Assembly: GCA_009760855.2 (NCBI GenBank)
Contig: WPIO01000126.1
Location: forward strand, 614,001 to 678,000
Length of the DNA stretch: 64,000 nucleotides
Reading direction: 5' to 3'
Origin: Cristatella mucedo
Taxonomy: Eukaryota; Bryozoa; Phylactolaemata; Cristatellidae
The notes beneath the pieces were generated by a model. It saw only the letters and a list, made by a program, of their open reading frames with translations, ran no database searches and had not been told where the DNA came from. Position numbers and translations under genes: made by a program. Position 1 is the stretch's first letter; each line of letters begins with the position of its first letter. This document shows, one piece after another, positions 28,627 to 39,511 of the stretch.

Positions 28627-31485
28627 CGGGCAAAAGCTAAGCAACAATAATTCACCAACCGGCAGAACATCGCAAAGACTAAAAATTCCGTTCAGGCTGT
28701 TCACTTTAATCCGTTTCGCTGGAAGGTAATTGCTACAGCGTGCGGTTAAATAGCGAACCTATCAAAAGCCTGCTAATCACTCATTCAAAGCTCAGTTTAC
28801 AATTAAGTGTTAAATACCAATTACTAGAGTGCGTGCTGCAGCTACAAATGCAATTCGTAAATTATCTCCCCCGATATGGTTGACTTCGCTTTTATTATAG
28901 CTGCACCATCGTAGTAGCACTACAGCAGCACAACCACAAATGGTACAACATTAAAGTCAGTGCAGCGACTTGTGTCCACGAATCAAGCACTCATTTAAAG
29001 TTATGTAATTTAATTTGAAGTAGGCTATCGAAAACCCAACGCGAGGCAAAATTGCCCTTATAGATTTTCCCCGTCGATAAAACCTATCATACATCTCCAT
29101 TCTCTGACCGCACATCGCGGTGATATGGAATTGATTTATCTATTTATTTATGCCGCGGTCTCGCAGAAAATAGTGTCGTCGAAGGTGTAGCCAAAGAAGG
29201 ACGTCGCGAGAGAGGCACCGCGGCTTTGCTTTGCGACTTGATCTCAGGCAAATTTCCCTGCATACCCAAGAGCAAAAAGTACGTTCAACAATGGTGTTGA
29301 CAACTGCCGTTAAAGAACACACGACAAGAACCATATGAGTAAATTAATTTCTACTTAGCTGTCATGTTTGTAGTTTTTGAGTTGTACACGGTTGTGGTTG
29401 TAAGCATCTGCCTATTATTCCACGAGTGCTGTGCCAGAACTACCCAAGCTCTCTGGAGAACAAGGAATACAAATGGGTCGACTGGCCAGGGTTCCACGGT
29501 AAATGGATAACACCCCTTCAGTTCTCGTAGATGGGAGACTGAGCAATTAGTCTTCCGCGAGCGGCATAGCATAAGGTCAGTGGCTGACCCATAGCAAGGC
29601 AGTTTGCGACCGGCCGAAGTCTGCTGCCATGATCTTCAGCACGTCTATCATCGCTTGGTCTAGCTGGTCATTTACCCATGTTGGCAACAACCAACCGAAT
29701 AGCAAATGCTGCCACCTGCGTGTAGAAATCGTCCCAGTGATTTCGGTACTACTGGAGGCAATTAGACACGTGGATGACTTTACTAACTACAAGCTCCTTG
29801 CTGCTGCATTCAGGACACCTGCAGGGCACTGGCGTACGGCACCGAACTACTTTGGCTTCATATGCTGAGCCTCAGTGCCGAGCCCTACCCTTCCCCTAGC
29901 TTGAGATTTTCCTACTCGCGATTTCCTATCTCTTTTCTCCCCCGACTGAAACTCGGATCCAATGGTGGGCGGGTTCAAAGATGAGCAGCCACGTCAAATG
30001 TAATATGTGAGTGCAGATATCAGCCATTTCCAAGATACAGCTACGGCGCCCCCAGCGATCTGCAGAAAGGCTTGGTGCAGTGGTGGCCAGCTGACTGGGG
30101 AAAATTGTGTCGCAGGGAAATGAATCGATACAGTGAACTGAACCCACCAGAATGAGCTACGTGACTATATGGCACCATATGCAGGCTATTTTAGTCAGTT
30201 GGGTTCACTGATGACGAAGTAATAACCAATTAAGCCTACTGCACAAGCTTGTCTGCATTGTCAATTAGGTCGTTTGAAAATTAGTTAAGTGATTGCAGTC
30301 AAGTCTACAGTCTGGTTGACAGTGAAACAGCCACGAACGAAGGCACAATCGGCCTCAGGTGCAAGGGCTCTGCTACGATGCCGTCAGCTGACAAGCAACA
30401 TTAAAAACGGAGACGAAATTCACCTCTAGGGTAGCAGCTCATGGATTGAACTCCCAATGCTGACCAGTGCTGCGGCCGTTACTGGCAGGTATGTGCCAGC
30501 TGCATGTTGTGGTGAGCCGTAAATAAATCCGGCAGCCGCTACTGCTATTTCTTTTTACTTCCAGCATAAATGCGCTGGCAGCCGGGCTGCTTGCTTAATT
30601 GCACCGGAGATCTGTTTTAGGATTGCTTGGATAGAGTGCCGAAGTCAATAGTGGCAGAACGTGTGTACATTTAAACGACTCCCTTTGGATCAACACTCAC
30701 GGTGAGGTAGAAGGGGCACCAAGCCCCAGTTGCACCGTAGTCTTTCAGGTGCAGAATCCAGGGCTCTGCTAATAGTTGCTAACTCTCATGAAGCAGCTGC
30801 ATCTGCCGTCTAAAAACTTACCTATGCAGCAAACTAAACAACATCGGTCAAGTTAGGTACCAGCACAGCTCCTGAACACAGCTGGTTGCAAGCATACTAT
30901 GCATCGATGACAGCCAATAGAACAATATATTGTCGTCGCGACTACTTCAGGAGGACTTAGAGCATTGGGCACACTGTATTTTGCTCAATGCCATTCTCCT
31001 CAAAGTGCACATCACACCAGCCTTCACAGGCAAAGCTACCTATTTGTGGCTACTGATGTCGGCATCGAAGAACAAGGCAGGCCTTGCACTTTCGAACAAC
31101 CACAATACACAATAGCAGATACAAAAGCAGTTGCTGTGTAGTAACCAAGACAAAAGGTCACAAACTTCAGCTGGTCACAGGCGACAGCCGTACTCGGTTG
31201 CGATGGACTAGCCAACTTCCGGCTACCGTGGAAATGGATCCAGTCGGTTTTTCCGTAGCAAAAATTCAATCTTCCGATTCATTTCATTATTATATATCCG
31301 CTTGCATCGTTCGAATGCAAGCCGGCTTCGCTCTTGATACGGTTTTTCATTAAAGCGCTTTCTCCTCACATGCTCCAGTATTTTGTCATTGCTCAATATC
31401 CTGCAAGCAAAAAGAGATGCATGAAGTTCTCAGATCCATGCATCTCAGATCCTAATAAAAACTCCAAGTCTCCAATAGTGATACA
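28627..31485. other. unassigned sequence
   Basis: No exon, RNA gene or confident repeat is recognised. Several 60-80 codon frames (for example 29629-29868 plus, 31084-31353 plus) match nothing. Confidence 0.35.
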
Positions 31486-31960
31486 GATACTACTACTACT
31501 ACTAATAATAATAATACTGGGTTGTTGCATAAACCCCTAAGAGGACTAAGTCTCTATCCAAGCATTTTGCAAATCCTGAAAGAGAAGCCATAGCCATAGG
31601 CTACTGCCATGCAATGTAGCATGTTTAAACAGACATGCAAAAGCATAAGTATCATGCTTGGACCAGTATACAATGTGATGACCTGATCCAGGAGTTACGG
31701 CACTTCTTATTGCACAGATCAAGTATGAGAGGTCGGCCACCACAACGTGAGGTCACGGCAAGAAGATTCATATCTGATCCAAAGGCAGGGGTGAAACCGT
31801 ACTATCCTCACATGAACAACCAGATGGGGCTTGTCCCCGAGTTATCAGTTGACACTAACGACTCTCACTTTTTAGAGGTGAGATCAGTTCACTGAGCTCC
31901 CCTCGGCGCACACGGGCAAATACACGTCTAGCAATGAAGGTTATGACATGACAGAGCTTC
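31486..31960 (-). mobile_element. LINE 3' fragment, diverged
   Basis: (TACTAC)/(AATAATAAT) is followed by CCCCTAAGAGGACTAAGTCT and CCAAGCATTTTGCAAAT, a diverged antisense version of the LINE family 2 tail. Further RT similarity is unclear. Confidence 0.4.
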
Positions 31961-32466
31961 TTGAGCATATTGCTAGAGAGCCAACCAGATAGCCAGCAGG
32001 CTGGCAGCTAAACAGCACGCAGCCGGATAAGGTCGAACGGATTTGCCTGAACCATCCCAACGTAAGACAGACTCACAAGTAAGTTGCTTTTCTCCCTCCA
32101 AATTCACTGTTGCTTAATGTGAAGCTGCAATCACGAAGGCCATAAAACATAAGGCTAAGGAAAAAGTTTGTGCGCTGCGATTTTAATAATAATTTAATGA
32201 ATTTAACAATAATTTAATGAAAAACACGACGGACTAACTTTTTCCTCAACCTTACACTTCAGAGTACTACGAATTACCCGGTTGGCGATGCAAGGCAGCA
32301 AAAAAGCAGCCGGCAATTTCAAGAACAGCCACAAGATCAGATGGCATCAACCTGCACACAATAGTGAGACAACCAAATGTAGGCACAAATGGAGCACAGA
32401 ACCTTATATAAACAAGTGTGTCGGCTGGGTTGCCGTGTTGCTCCAGCAGTTGCAGTGTCAAGAGCT

Positions 32467-32510
32467 CGAAGAGATGGGCTGAGGTATGAAGAGATGGGCT
32501 GAGGTACTGA
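32467..32510. repeat. 20-bp tandem duplication
   Basis: The unit GAAGAGATGGGCTGAGGTA is present twice in direct succession. Confidence 0.85.
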
Positions 32511-32639
32511 GATCGCTATTATCGTGAACTACCGTGGTACCAGGAATAGACAAACGAATGTATGCTGCCGTCAGCTGACAGCTCAGAGGCCCTTGTAACA
32601 CGGAGGCCACTCAGCCAAATAGCAGCAAAATAATAGTAG

Positions 32640-32925
32640 TCAACAACTTGTATAGCATCCTACGAGATCGTATGCTCCCAAAGCTTGGAACTCACTCCCT
32701 ACTGACGTCACGCCATCACCTGACTCGTTATTTAAAAAGATGCTTAAAACCCACCTGTTCCTCATATAATCCCTCCATATGAATTTTCCTTTATATGCGT
32801 TTGTGTGCTAACATTATACTCGTAATCGCTAACCAATTGACATGCTTCCTTTCCAGCATATGCAAAGGGCCCACAAAAAGATCTGATTCTCAAGGTGCTA
32901 TGCAAATGCCTATGACTATTACACC
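32640..32925 (+). mobile_element. LINE family 2, 3' end fragment
   Basis: A broken frame encodes CSQ/AWNSLP-like text, then DSLFKKMLKTHLF equivalent, a 3' UTR and a tail with AAAGATCTGATTCTCAAGGT and GCTATGCAAATG ending ATT-rich. Confidence 0.6.
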
Positions 32926-32959
32926 TGCATCGACAAGTTGAGCATACATAAGCAAATAA

Positions 32960-33530
32960 AAAAGACAGCTCATGTACAGAGCAAATGCTGTGTGTGCAAT
33001 AGATGTGTTTAGCTCCTTTTAATTAAATGTAGTCGAATCAGGGGATCTTGCGATGTCAGTCTATAGTAAGTACCACACTTGGCTAGCACGGAAACGTAGG
33101 GCACGGTCACCAAAGAGTTTGAGATAATTGAGAGGCACAGCTAAGCGTATTGAGTCGCGATCGGAAGCAAGAGAATTTAAACAGCTAACAGTGGGGCAAT
33201 CGGTCAGACACACAGTAACTGGGAATTGGGTGAGCTGGAACATGATGGAAAGCCTGAAAATAGAGTATTTCAGATAGTTACACCGGAGCAAGAGAATGGA
33301 TGGACCGAAAAGTGATCGACAAGACCTTAAACTAGATACGTCGGTTAATAGGGACCCAGTGCAGGCCGGCAAGAAGTGGTATAATGTGGTAGTTGTGACG
33401 TTAATAACAGACTGGCTGCCGAGTTTTATAACTCCAGTGAGCATAGAAATAACATCTACACAGAAACTAAGAAATCTGTACAGACTACCAAGAAAATGAA
33501 ACAGAACTAGTCTTGCATTTACGTGCATTT
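32960..33530 (-). mobile_element. LINE family 2, 3' half, antisense
   Basis: The minus-strand frame 33061-33528 ends with LKLFGDRALRFRASQVW, a degenerate form of the SFGDRAFRSYAPKAW block. Upstream motifs include a decayed FHFLPACTGSLL region. It converges tail-to-tail with the plus-strand copy at 32640-32925. Confidence 0.6.
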
Positions 33531-33649
33531 ACTCAGCAGGTGACAGATATGCTATACACGACAGGCTAAAAGCCAAAGGTATTACATAAAGCTAGCAGTG
33601 TATCCTATAATAATTTATGGATATATGTCAAAGAAGTTGAGTTAATATG

Positions 33650-33708
33650 ATTCATGCCCCTGGTTTTGAAGGCCGTGGGTCCAACTCCCAAGTGCGACAG
33701 GATATATA

Positions 33709-33710
<2 letters not shown>
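33650..33710 (+). mobile_element. tRNA-like SINE head fragment
   Basis: GGCCGTGGGTCCAACTCCC resembles a B box preceded by SINE-head-like text. It ends at the AT microsatellite. Confidence 0.3.

Positions 33711-33711
<1 letters not shown>

Positions 33712-33766
<55 letters not shown>
33712..33766. repeat. (TA)n microsatellite
   Basis: About 54 bp of perfect TA repeat. Confidence 0.95.
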
Positions 33767-33768
<2 letters not shown>

Positions 33769-34019
33769 TTCTTTATTCTTGCTCTTCAGCATTACGATTA
33801 TCGATTTGGGCATTCACAGCTATATAAATCACGGTTCTGAAACTCTTTTCTGTGACACATAGATATCACAGCAGATAGGGTAGGAATGCAACGGTTCAAA
33901 TTCTGAGATGAAGCTAAACAAGAAGTATCAAAAGAAAATGAAACTGTTTGACCCACCACTGATGACGAGATGGTGAAGCCATCTCTCACGACTACTATAA
34001 ACCAGTACTAGCCCTCGAT

Positions 34020-34470
34020 CATGCTGCCTTTCCAGCACCAACGTCTCCATCTCCAGCCTACCTATAAGAAATTCTCTCCCACCATCGTACAACCCACTTT
34101 TCTGACTCGGATCGTTTAGCTATCTTTACCTTGTACGAACATCAGATCATTTGGAGACCGAGTCTTTAGTTCGTATGATCCCACAGCCTGAAACTCACTT
34201 CCAACTGACATGACAACATTCCCTGACTTGATATTTTCAAAAGAAGGTAAGACACGCTCTTTTTTAACAGAATTTGCTGGGTCCTAGTGACTTGTCGTTA
34301 GCTCGCTTATAGGTGCTGACAATGCATGCTAACATTAACCATATTTGCATGTCGATACTCTGTATGATATCAGTAACCATACAATTATGCATCATTTATA
34401 GCATATGTAAAGTGCCTAGAAGTAGATTAAGTTCTCTGGGGGCGCTATTCAACTGTATTATTACTATTGT
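34020..34470 (+). mobile_element. LINE family 2, 3' end fragment
   Basis: Broken frames encode FGDRVF, AWNSLPTDMTTFPD-like text at about 34155-34230, then a 3' UTR and the tail GTGCCTAGAAGTAGATTAAG, TCTCTGGGGGCGCTATTC and an ATT-rich end. Confidence 0.7.
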
Positions 34471-35296
34471 GCCAATGACGACAGGGCCATGAAAGAGTTG
34501 GTGAGGTACAACACTAACATACGGGGCAGTACAAAAAGCCACGGAGAGCAGCACAAACGAAATGGAAAATCAGGTCAACAGATGGCTACAAATGAGACTC
34601 GGGCTTGTGCGGGCACACACGCACGTAAATAAACACGCGCTCGCACGCACGCAGCAGCACTCATACGAGCAGGCACATGCACACAGCGCACGCGCGAGCC
34701 ACGAAAAAGAAACACGAACGGACACGCACAACAAACGGGAACCCCAGCACGGACGCAATTGTATAGCAAATGCGCGCACTGAGGACACGCTCGAGATTTA
34801 TAACGAGGTCCCGCTAACGCGAGCTCGCTCGAGCCGCCGGTTCAGTCGCAAGAGTACGGTCGCCGAAGTTCAGCAAGCCACTCAAAGTAATCCAGAAATC
34901 ATGGTCTCTTTGGCCTATACATTTCATCTAGGTAGGGCATGCACGCGTGCAGTCACATAAGCGTCCTGCCGCTGAATTCTTCGCACCGGACGCGGCAGAG
35001 TAGCACTTTTCCAAAGCTTGCCTGTGCACAGCGTAAGGGCAGCATCATTTACGGTAAATCGCACGCTTCGGGGAGAATCGTCCGTCAGTACCTTTCCAGG
35101 GTCCTAAATGCGACGTCGACATCGTTATTCTGCACAAGCACCGTGCGAGCAAAAAATTTCAGATGCCGCCACATGCCAGAAGCGACTGGTTCCGTCGCCG
35201 GATGCACAACAAATGTCCTTGACTCGCTGTGACACTCGGATAGGCGGTCCCGCTATGTCTGCTTCGAATGCTACAATATGTATCAAAGGTTAAACC

Positions 35297-35515
35297 TCAG
35301 GCTCCGTCCTTGGGCCATCGGAGGTCCTCGCTACGACTTGTTAAGGCTAATGAGACCTCCAGTGCATTGTCATTTCCTGCCCAAGGAAGGTACATATTTC
35401 CTGCACTGGGCTTCGATTTGCGATTCCTACATATTGTATTAAGTAGAAGCTCTTTGACTCCGTATTTTGCATCAAGCACGCTTGCTAGGGTCTCGGCGCC
35501 AACTTCCACCAGCAT
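35297..35515 (-). CDS. hypothetical 72-codon ORF
   Basis: The frame opens with ATG at 35515 and closes with TGA at 35297. It looks compositionally protein-like but shows no recognised domain. It lies 50 bp downstream of the tRNA-Asp gene on the same strand. It may be chance. Confidence 0.15.
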   Translation of the reverse strand: MLVEVGAETLASVLDAKYGVKELLLNTICRNRKSKPSAGNMYLPWAGNDNALEVSLALTSRSEDLRWPKDGA

Positions 35516-35559
35516 CAAATATTACACCTTAACAGTTGTAAAGTTCTTAAAAATCTGAC

Positions 35560-35564
35560 AAAAA
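35560..35564 (-). terminator. Pol III terminator of tRNA-Asp
   Basis: Five A residues on the plus strand give TTTTT on the minus strand, three bases past the tRNA 3' end. Confidence 0.85.
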
Positions 35565-35567
35565 CTA

Positions 35568-35639
35568 CTCCTTGGCGGGGAATTGAACCCCGGTCTCCCG
35601 CGTGACAGGCGGGGATACTAACCACTATACTACCAAGGA
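35568..35639 (-). tRNA. tRNA-Asp (GTC)
   Basis: The 72-nt minus-strand gene folds as a full cloverleaf. The acceptor stem TCCTTGG pairs with CCAAGGA, and the discriminator base is G. The D-arm/A-box is TAGTATAGTGGTTAGTA, the anticodon loop CTGTCAC carries GTC, and the T-arm/B-box is CGGGGTTCAATTCCCCG. There is no intron. A run of five T residues follows three bases downstream, so the Pol III unit looks complete. Confidence 0.97.
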
Positions 35640-35851
35640 CTTCTGCAATTGTAATCACAAAAAGTATAAATTAATTACTACTGTCCGCTTTGCCGGAGGA
35701 CGTTAACCATCCGACCAAGGGCTGATATTTGTTATCTTCCTTAAAATACCCTCGCGGGACTGATAATTACTAGCATCTACCCAGATTGTGAACGCTCGTC
35801 ACAACCTAAGCAGGCTCAGAATTACGACTCTAGTACAAACTCTATAACATA

Positions 35852-35935
35852 CTAATAATAATAATAATAAAACATTTGTAAGGCACCCTCAGAGAACTTA
35901 AATCTTTTTCTATGCACTGTGCATATTCCGTTAAC
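35852..35935 (-). mobile_element. LINE family 2 tail fragment
   Basis: (TAA)n, then GGCACCCTCAGAGAACTTAA and TCTTTTTCTATGCACTGTGC: the antisense family 2 tail, diverged. Confidence 0.6.
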
Positions 35936-37064
35936 GTAGAATGCGCAGTAAACTCCTAAAAGGAACTTCAAGTGAAGTTAGCGCTTAATGATCGCCTCTG
36001 CGATGTACGTCTCCAGACGAGTTCGAGGAGACCCTTGAAAAAGACGCAGTCGACGACCTACTCGAATCGAAAATAGCCACTCACCGAGTGCAGAAAAGTT
36101 CTCCGTCTTCAAATAAGATGCCAAAGCTTTGGTCTTCCGTCGCGCTAGAATTTACACGCTTTTACTCCCCTTCCGCAACCTCCTCTGACGGATCGGAAAC
36201 GGCAAACTTAGAGACCAAGCAGCACCAGAAAGCACGAATCGCCTTCGTCATTTTTCCACGCCCGCCGAACAACAATCTCTGGACATATATGATCATATAA
36301 TGTGCTCATTCCTGCGTCTACAGTTCGCGAGCTCCCGCCTAAAGTAAGTTATTTAGGCAACTTAGTCCGGCTTCCGACGTCGCACTAAAAGCTTCTTTTA
36401 TGTATAAACAAGCGAAGTGCTGCTTAGTCCTACGAGCCTCATGCAATCGTATGCTGGAATCTTACTGTTTTGATATCAATACTGCTATGCCGACGATGAA
36501 AATCAACGTGACTAACGGTTTCTCAATTCTTCTAGGTGTTCAATTTTTTCTGCACTCATCAGAAACGGTTAGCAGAAGCAGTGCCTGCCCTTGCACTGGG
36601 CTTGAGAAGGAAAAGTTTCGCTAAACCACTCTGGGCGTGTCCAGTAGTAGAGGCACAGGCACCCAGTGCTTTGGACTCTGAACGTAATGAAAAAAATGTG
36701 TGTGTCATCCTCTAATTTCAAATTATCAGCTTGTGAGCTAGCCACCTTTTATTTTAGCTTGCTTGGTTTGCTCGGAGTTTACACCCGGCGGATTTATTAA
36801 GACTAATTAAGTTGTTGCTACGGTACGCTAGGTCTATAGGCTCTGGACCGTGCAGGCTTGCAGCTAATACATTCCACTACGTAATACTAAGTGCTACCTT
36901 CAAGTAGTCTTGCCGAGATTTTTTTTCGCGACACTCGTTCCAAGGCACGTCTTGCTACAGCCACTGACCAGCTGCAGTAGCATTGGAGAAATGCGGGGCT
37001 GCTTAGACAGGGTACCGCATCCAAGTTAATCCAAGCATTTGTGACATCCCGTTGTGACTTATAG
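35936..37064. other. unassigned sequence
   Basis: No gene or element is recognised. Open frames of 60-74 codons (36088-36300, 36400-36624) lack motifs. Confidence 0.35.
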
Positions 37065-37230
37065 TCACTACGGCTCACTGGGTAAGGCGGTTGTTCTTCA
37101 CGACCTCGGCCCCGAGGTCGTGGGTTCGAATCCTGTGGTGGGCGATCCTGTATCGCCGCTGCAAGCGGTGGTGATAGCCGTAAAGGCTCCTCTGTCGCTA
37201 TACAACAAGAGGCTGTTAAATCAGCTAGAA
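37065..37230 (+). mobile_element. SINE-A copy
   Basis: The head has GGCTCACTGGGTAAGGCGG and B box CGTGGGTTCGAATCC, followed by GATAGCCGTAAAGGCTCC and the 3' end GAGGCTGTTAAATCAGCTAG. It lies immediately before a LINE family 2 fragment. Confidence 0.85.
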
Positions 37231-37239
37231 CTTTGATTT

Positions 37240-37745
37240 ATTTTTTTACTCACAGGTCTTTCGGCCTGTGCAATAAGACGCCAACAGTTGGTGTAAAACT
37301 GTACAGTTAGGCCTGTCTACCGTGAATGTCGCGATCGCCACATTACACTACTTCTCATCGACCACTGCTCTGGCTTCTTTACAAGCTTAGACTCGATCGG
37401 CTTCAAGGTTGTACCGCTCACTTTTAGGTCCTTTCATTCTGCTGCTCAGAACCGTTTAGTTTAACAACTTCGTAATCAGGCCAGGCATAGCTCGGTTCAC
37501 TTTTCTGACTGGAGTCGTTTAGTCGTGCCTCTAACCAACCTCAAATCTTTTGGAGACCTTAAGCTCCCAAAGCCTGGAACTCATTTCCGACTGACCACGC
37601 GACATTCCCTGACTTGATAACATTTAAAAAGAAGCATCTGTTTCTCACAGCATTTTCTGGATCCTTGCGACGTTTCATTTGTCTAGTTACACAACGTGCT
37701 GATACTCAACATGCCATCACTAACCACATTGACAAGCTCCATTTA
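37240..37745 (+). mobile_element. LINE family 2, 3' fragment
   Basis: Broken frames show the AIRRQQLV, HITLLLIDH, SFGDLK and PKAWNSFPTDHATFPDL-type blocks of the RT C-terminus, then 3' UTR. The tail is cut by the hAT-like element that starts at 37749. Confidence 0.6.
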
Positions 37746-37748
37746 CAG

Positions 37749-39400
37749 CAGAGGCGTAGCAAAGGGGCAGATATACCCAGGCGTCAAGGCCAAGGGGCGC
37801 CAAAAGCAAAATGGATTGTGCATATTTTTTAAATTGTTAGTGTTAGTATACAAATCTTGATTTCAAGCCATATTTCAATGAATTTGACTATTTCTGGCTG
37901 AGCTAGTTAAGCAAGTTTGCAGACTGCGACCAAACTTAGCACGCCGCTAGGGCCACTCTAGCGGCGCACACGACGACACGGAAACACCGAGGAGGCTTCA
38001 ACCACCGCGTATTTGGCCGTCGCTCATATTTGGCCGTCGCTCGCAGCGAAACAAGCACACGGCCGTTCACCTCTCCCTCTGATTTCCAATTTGCCTTCCC
38101 GTCCGCTCGCCCCATCCTGGCTGAGCTGGTAGCGAGAGTCGCGCCAAGGGCAGCGTATCGTGGCTGAGCACCGACACATTATTGGAGCACACGAGCTAGG
38201 CTTAACTGGCTGTGCTAAGTCAGCGCAGCAGTCACGTCTGGCCACGTGTCAGGTGTTCAAAAGAGAATACTGTCAAGACATAGGAGGGCAATTGTTGTAA
38301 ATTGGGATAATCACAGCTTGAACCTGGCAGGAGCTCAAGCTGCAAGTCAAGACTCCGAGGTCATTACCTTTTTTGGAATAATAGAAAGCATCAACTTATT
38401 CTTTCAAGATCCACTCTTTAGGTGGGAAGAACTGAAGAAAGTCTCAGCCATCACTGTCAAACGTGACTGCAATAAGGTGGAGTGCAAGAGTGGAGGCTGT
38501 GAAAGCTATCAATGATGGACTGAACAGCATTGTAGGTCTTCTGGAGCAACTGTCTGAGGACTTAAGTGGAACACTTGAAACAAGAAGTGAAGCTGGCAGT
38601 ATCATACATTGTATCTTGAACCAACTTTTTGGCCCTCTTACCATTTCGGTACTGCATCTTAAGGAAGGTCGGCTGCATTCAGAAACGACTGCAGGATCCA
38701 TAGATGAAATTCGAAGACGCCTGCTGTGACCTCCACTCTCTAAAGATTGAGTTGTCTAGACTTCGAGAATACCTATACCAAGAATAACTTCTAGATGCCA
38801 AAAGGTGTGAATTGTGGATAGTTGCAGTTAAATAAAGAATCTGTCGAAGGACCCAGGTGCCTTGGAGAACTCTATCAAGATGTTGGTCTCACAGTAGAGT
38901 AGGACATTTCAAGAATAATGGACAGCATAGATTATCTCATGACAAGAAATTACAACTAGGTTTTCCCAGTTCACAGATCTTGATGCCAAATTTGGTTTCT
39001 GGTTGAAATTTGAGAAGTTTTTGAAGACACTTGACTATGCCAAACTCTGCCAGCAATATCTAGATCTTGAAGGCTTCTATTTTTCAGTTGTTGATGGAAC
39101 AGAGCTGTACAACAAAATATGTGACTACAACGCTTCTTGCCACACTCATGATTCAGCACTAAAGACGCCATTGGAACTCATATGTCTTTCATTGTCAGTT
39201 ATGGAGAAGATGTTTCCTTTGAGAGTTGCTTTGCAAGTTCTTCTAACCATAGCTGCATCAGTTGCCAATTGTGAACTTTCGTTTAGCAAGCTGAAGATAC
39301 CCGTTTTAACTGAGAGCACAAATTGGGCAAGATCGGCTCTCTGATCTGGCCTTGTTAAGCATAGAGAAAGTAACACTAAAAAATATTGACTTCAAACTGT
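37749..39400 (+). pseudogene. hAT (ZMYM1-like) transposase remnant
   Basis: It begins with CAGAGGCGTAGCAAAGG, a typical hAT-like terminus. Broken frames encode DNHSLNLAG (about 38310), FFGIIESINLFF, RWSARVEAVKAI at 38475-38510, and the C-terminal dimerisation block LLTIAASVANCELSFSKLK (about 39240-39295). These are the order and motifs of ZMYM1-like hAT transposases. Several stops and frame changes disable it. No right terminus was found. Confidence 0.7.
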
Positions 39401-39511
39401 ATTAGACCAGTTTGCCACGTTCAAGGCCAGATAAAATTCACCTAACTTAAAGCTGCGATGGCTACCTTGTACCTGTACTACAGTTACTAAAACTTGTTCT
39501 CGACTCGATTG

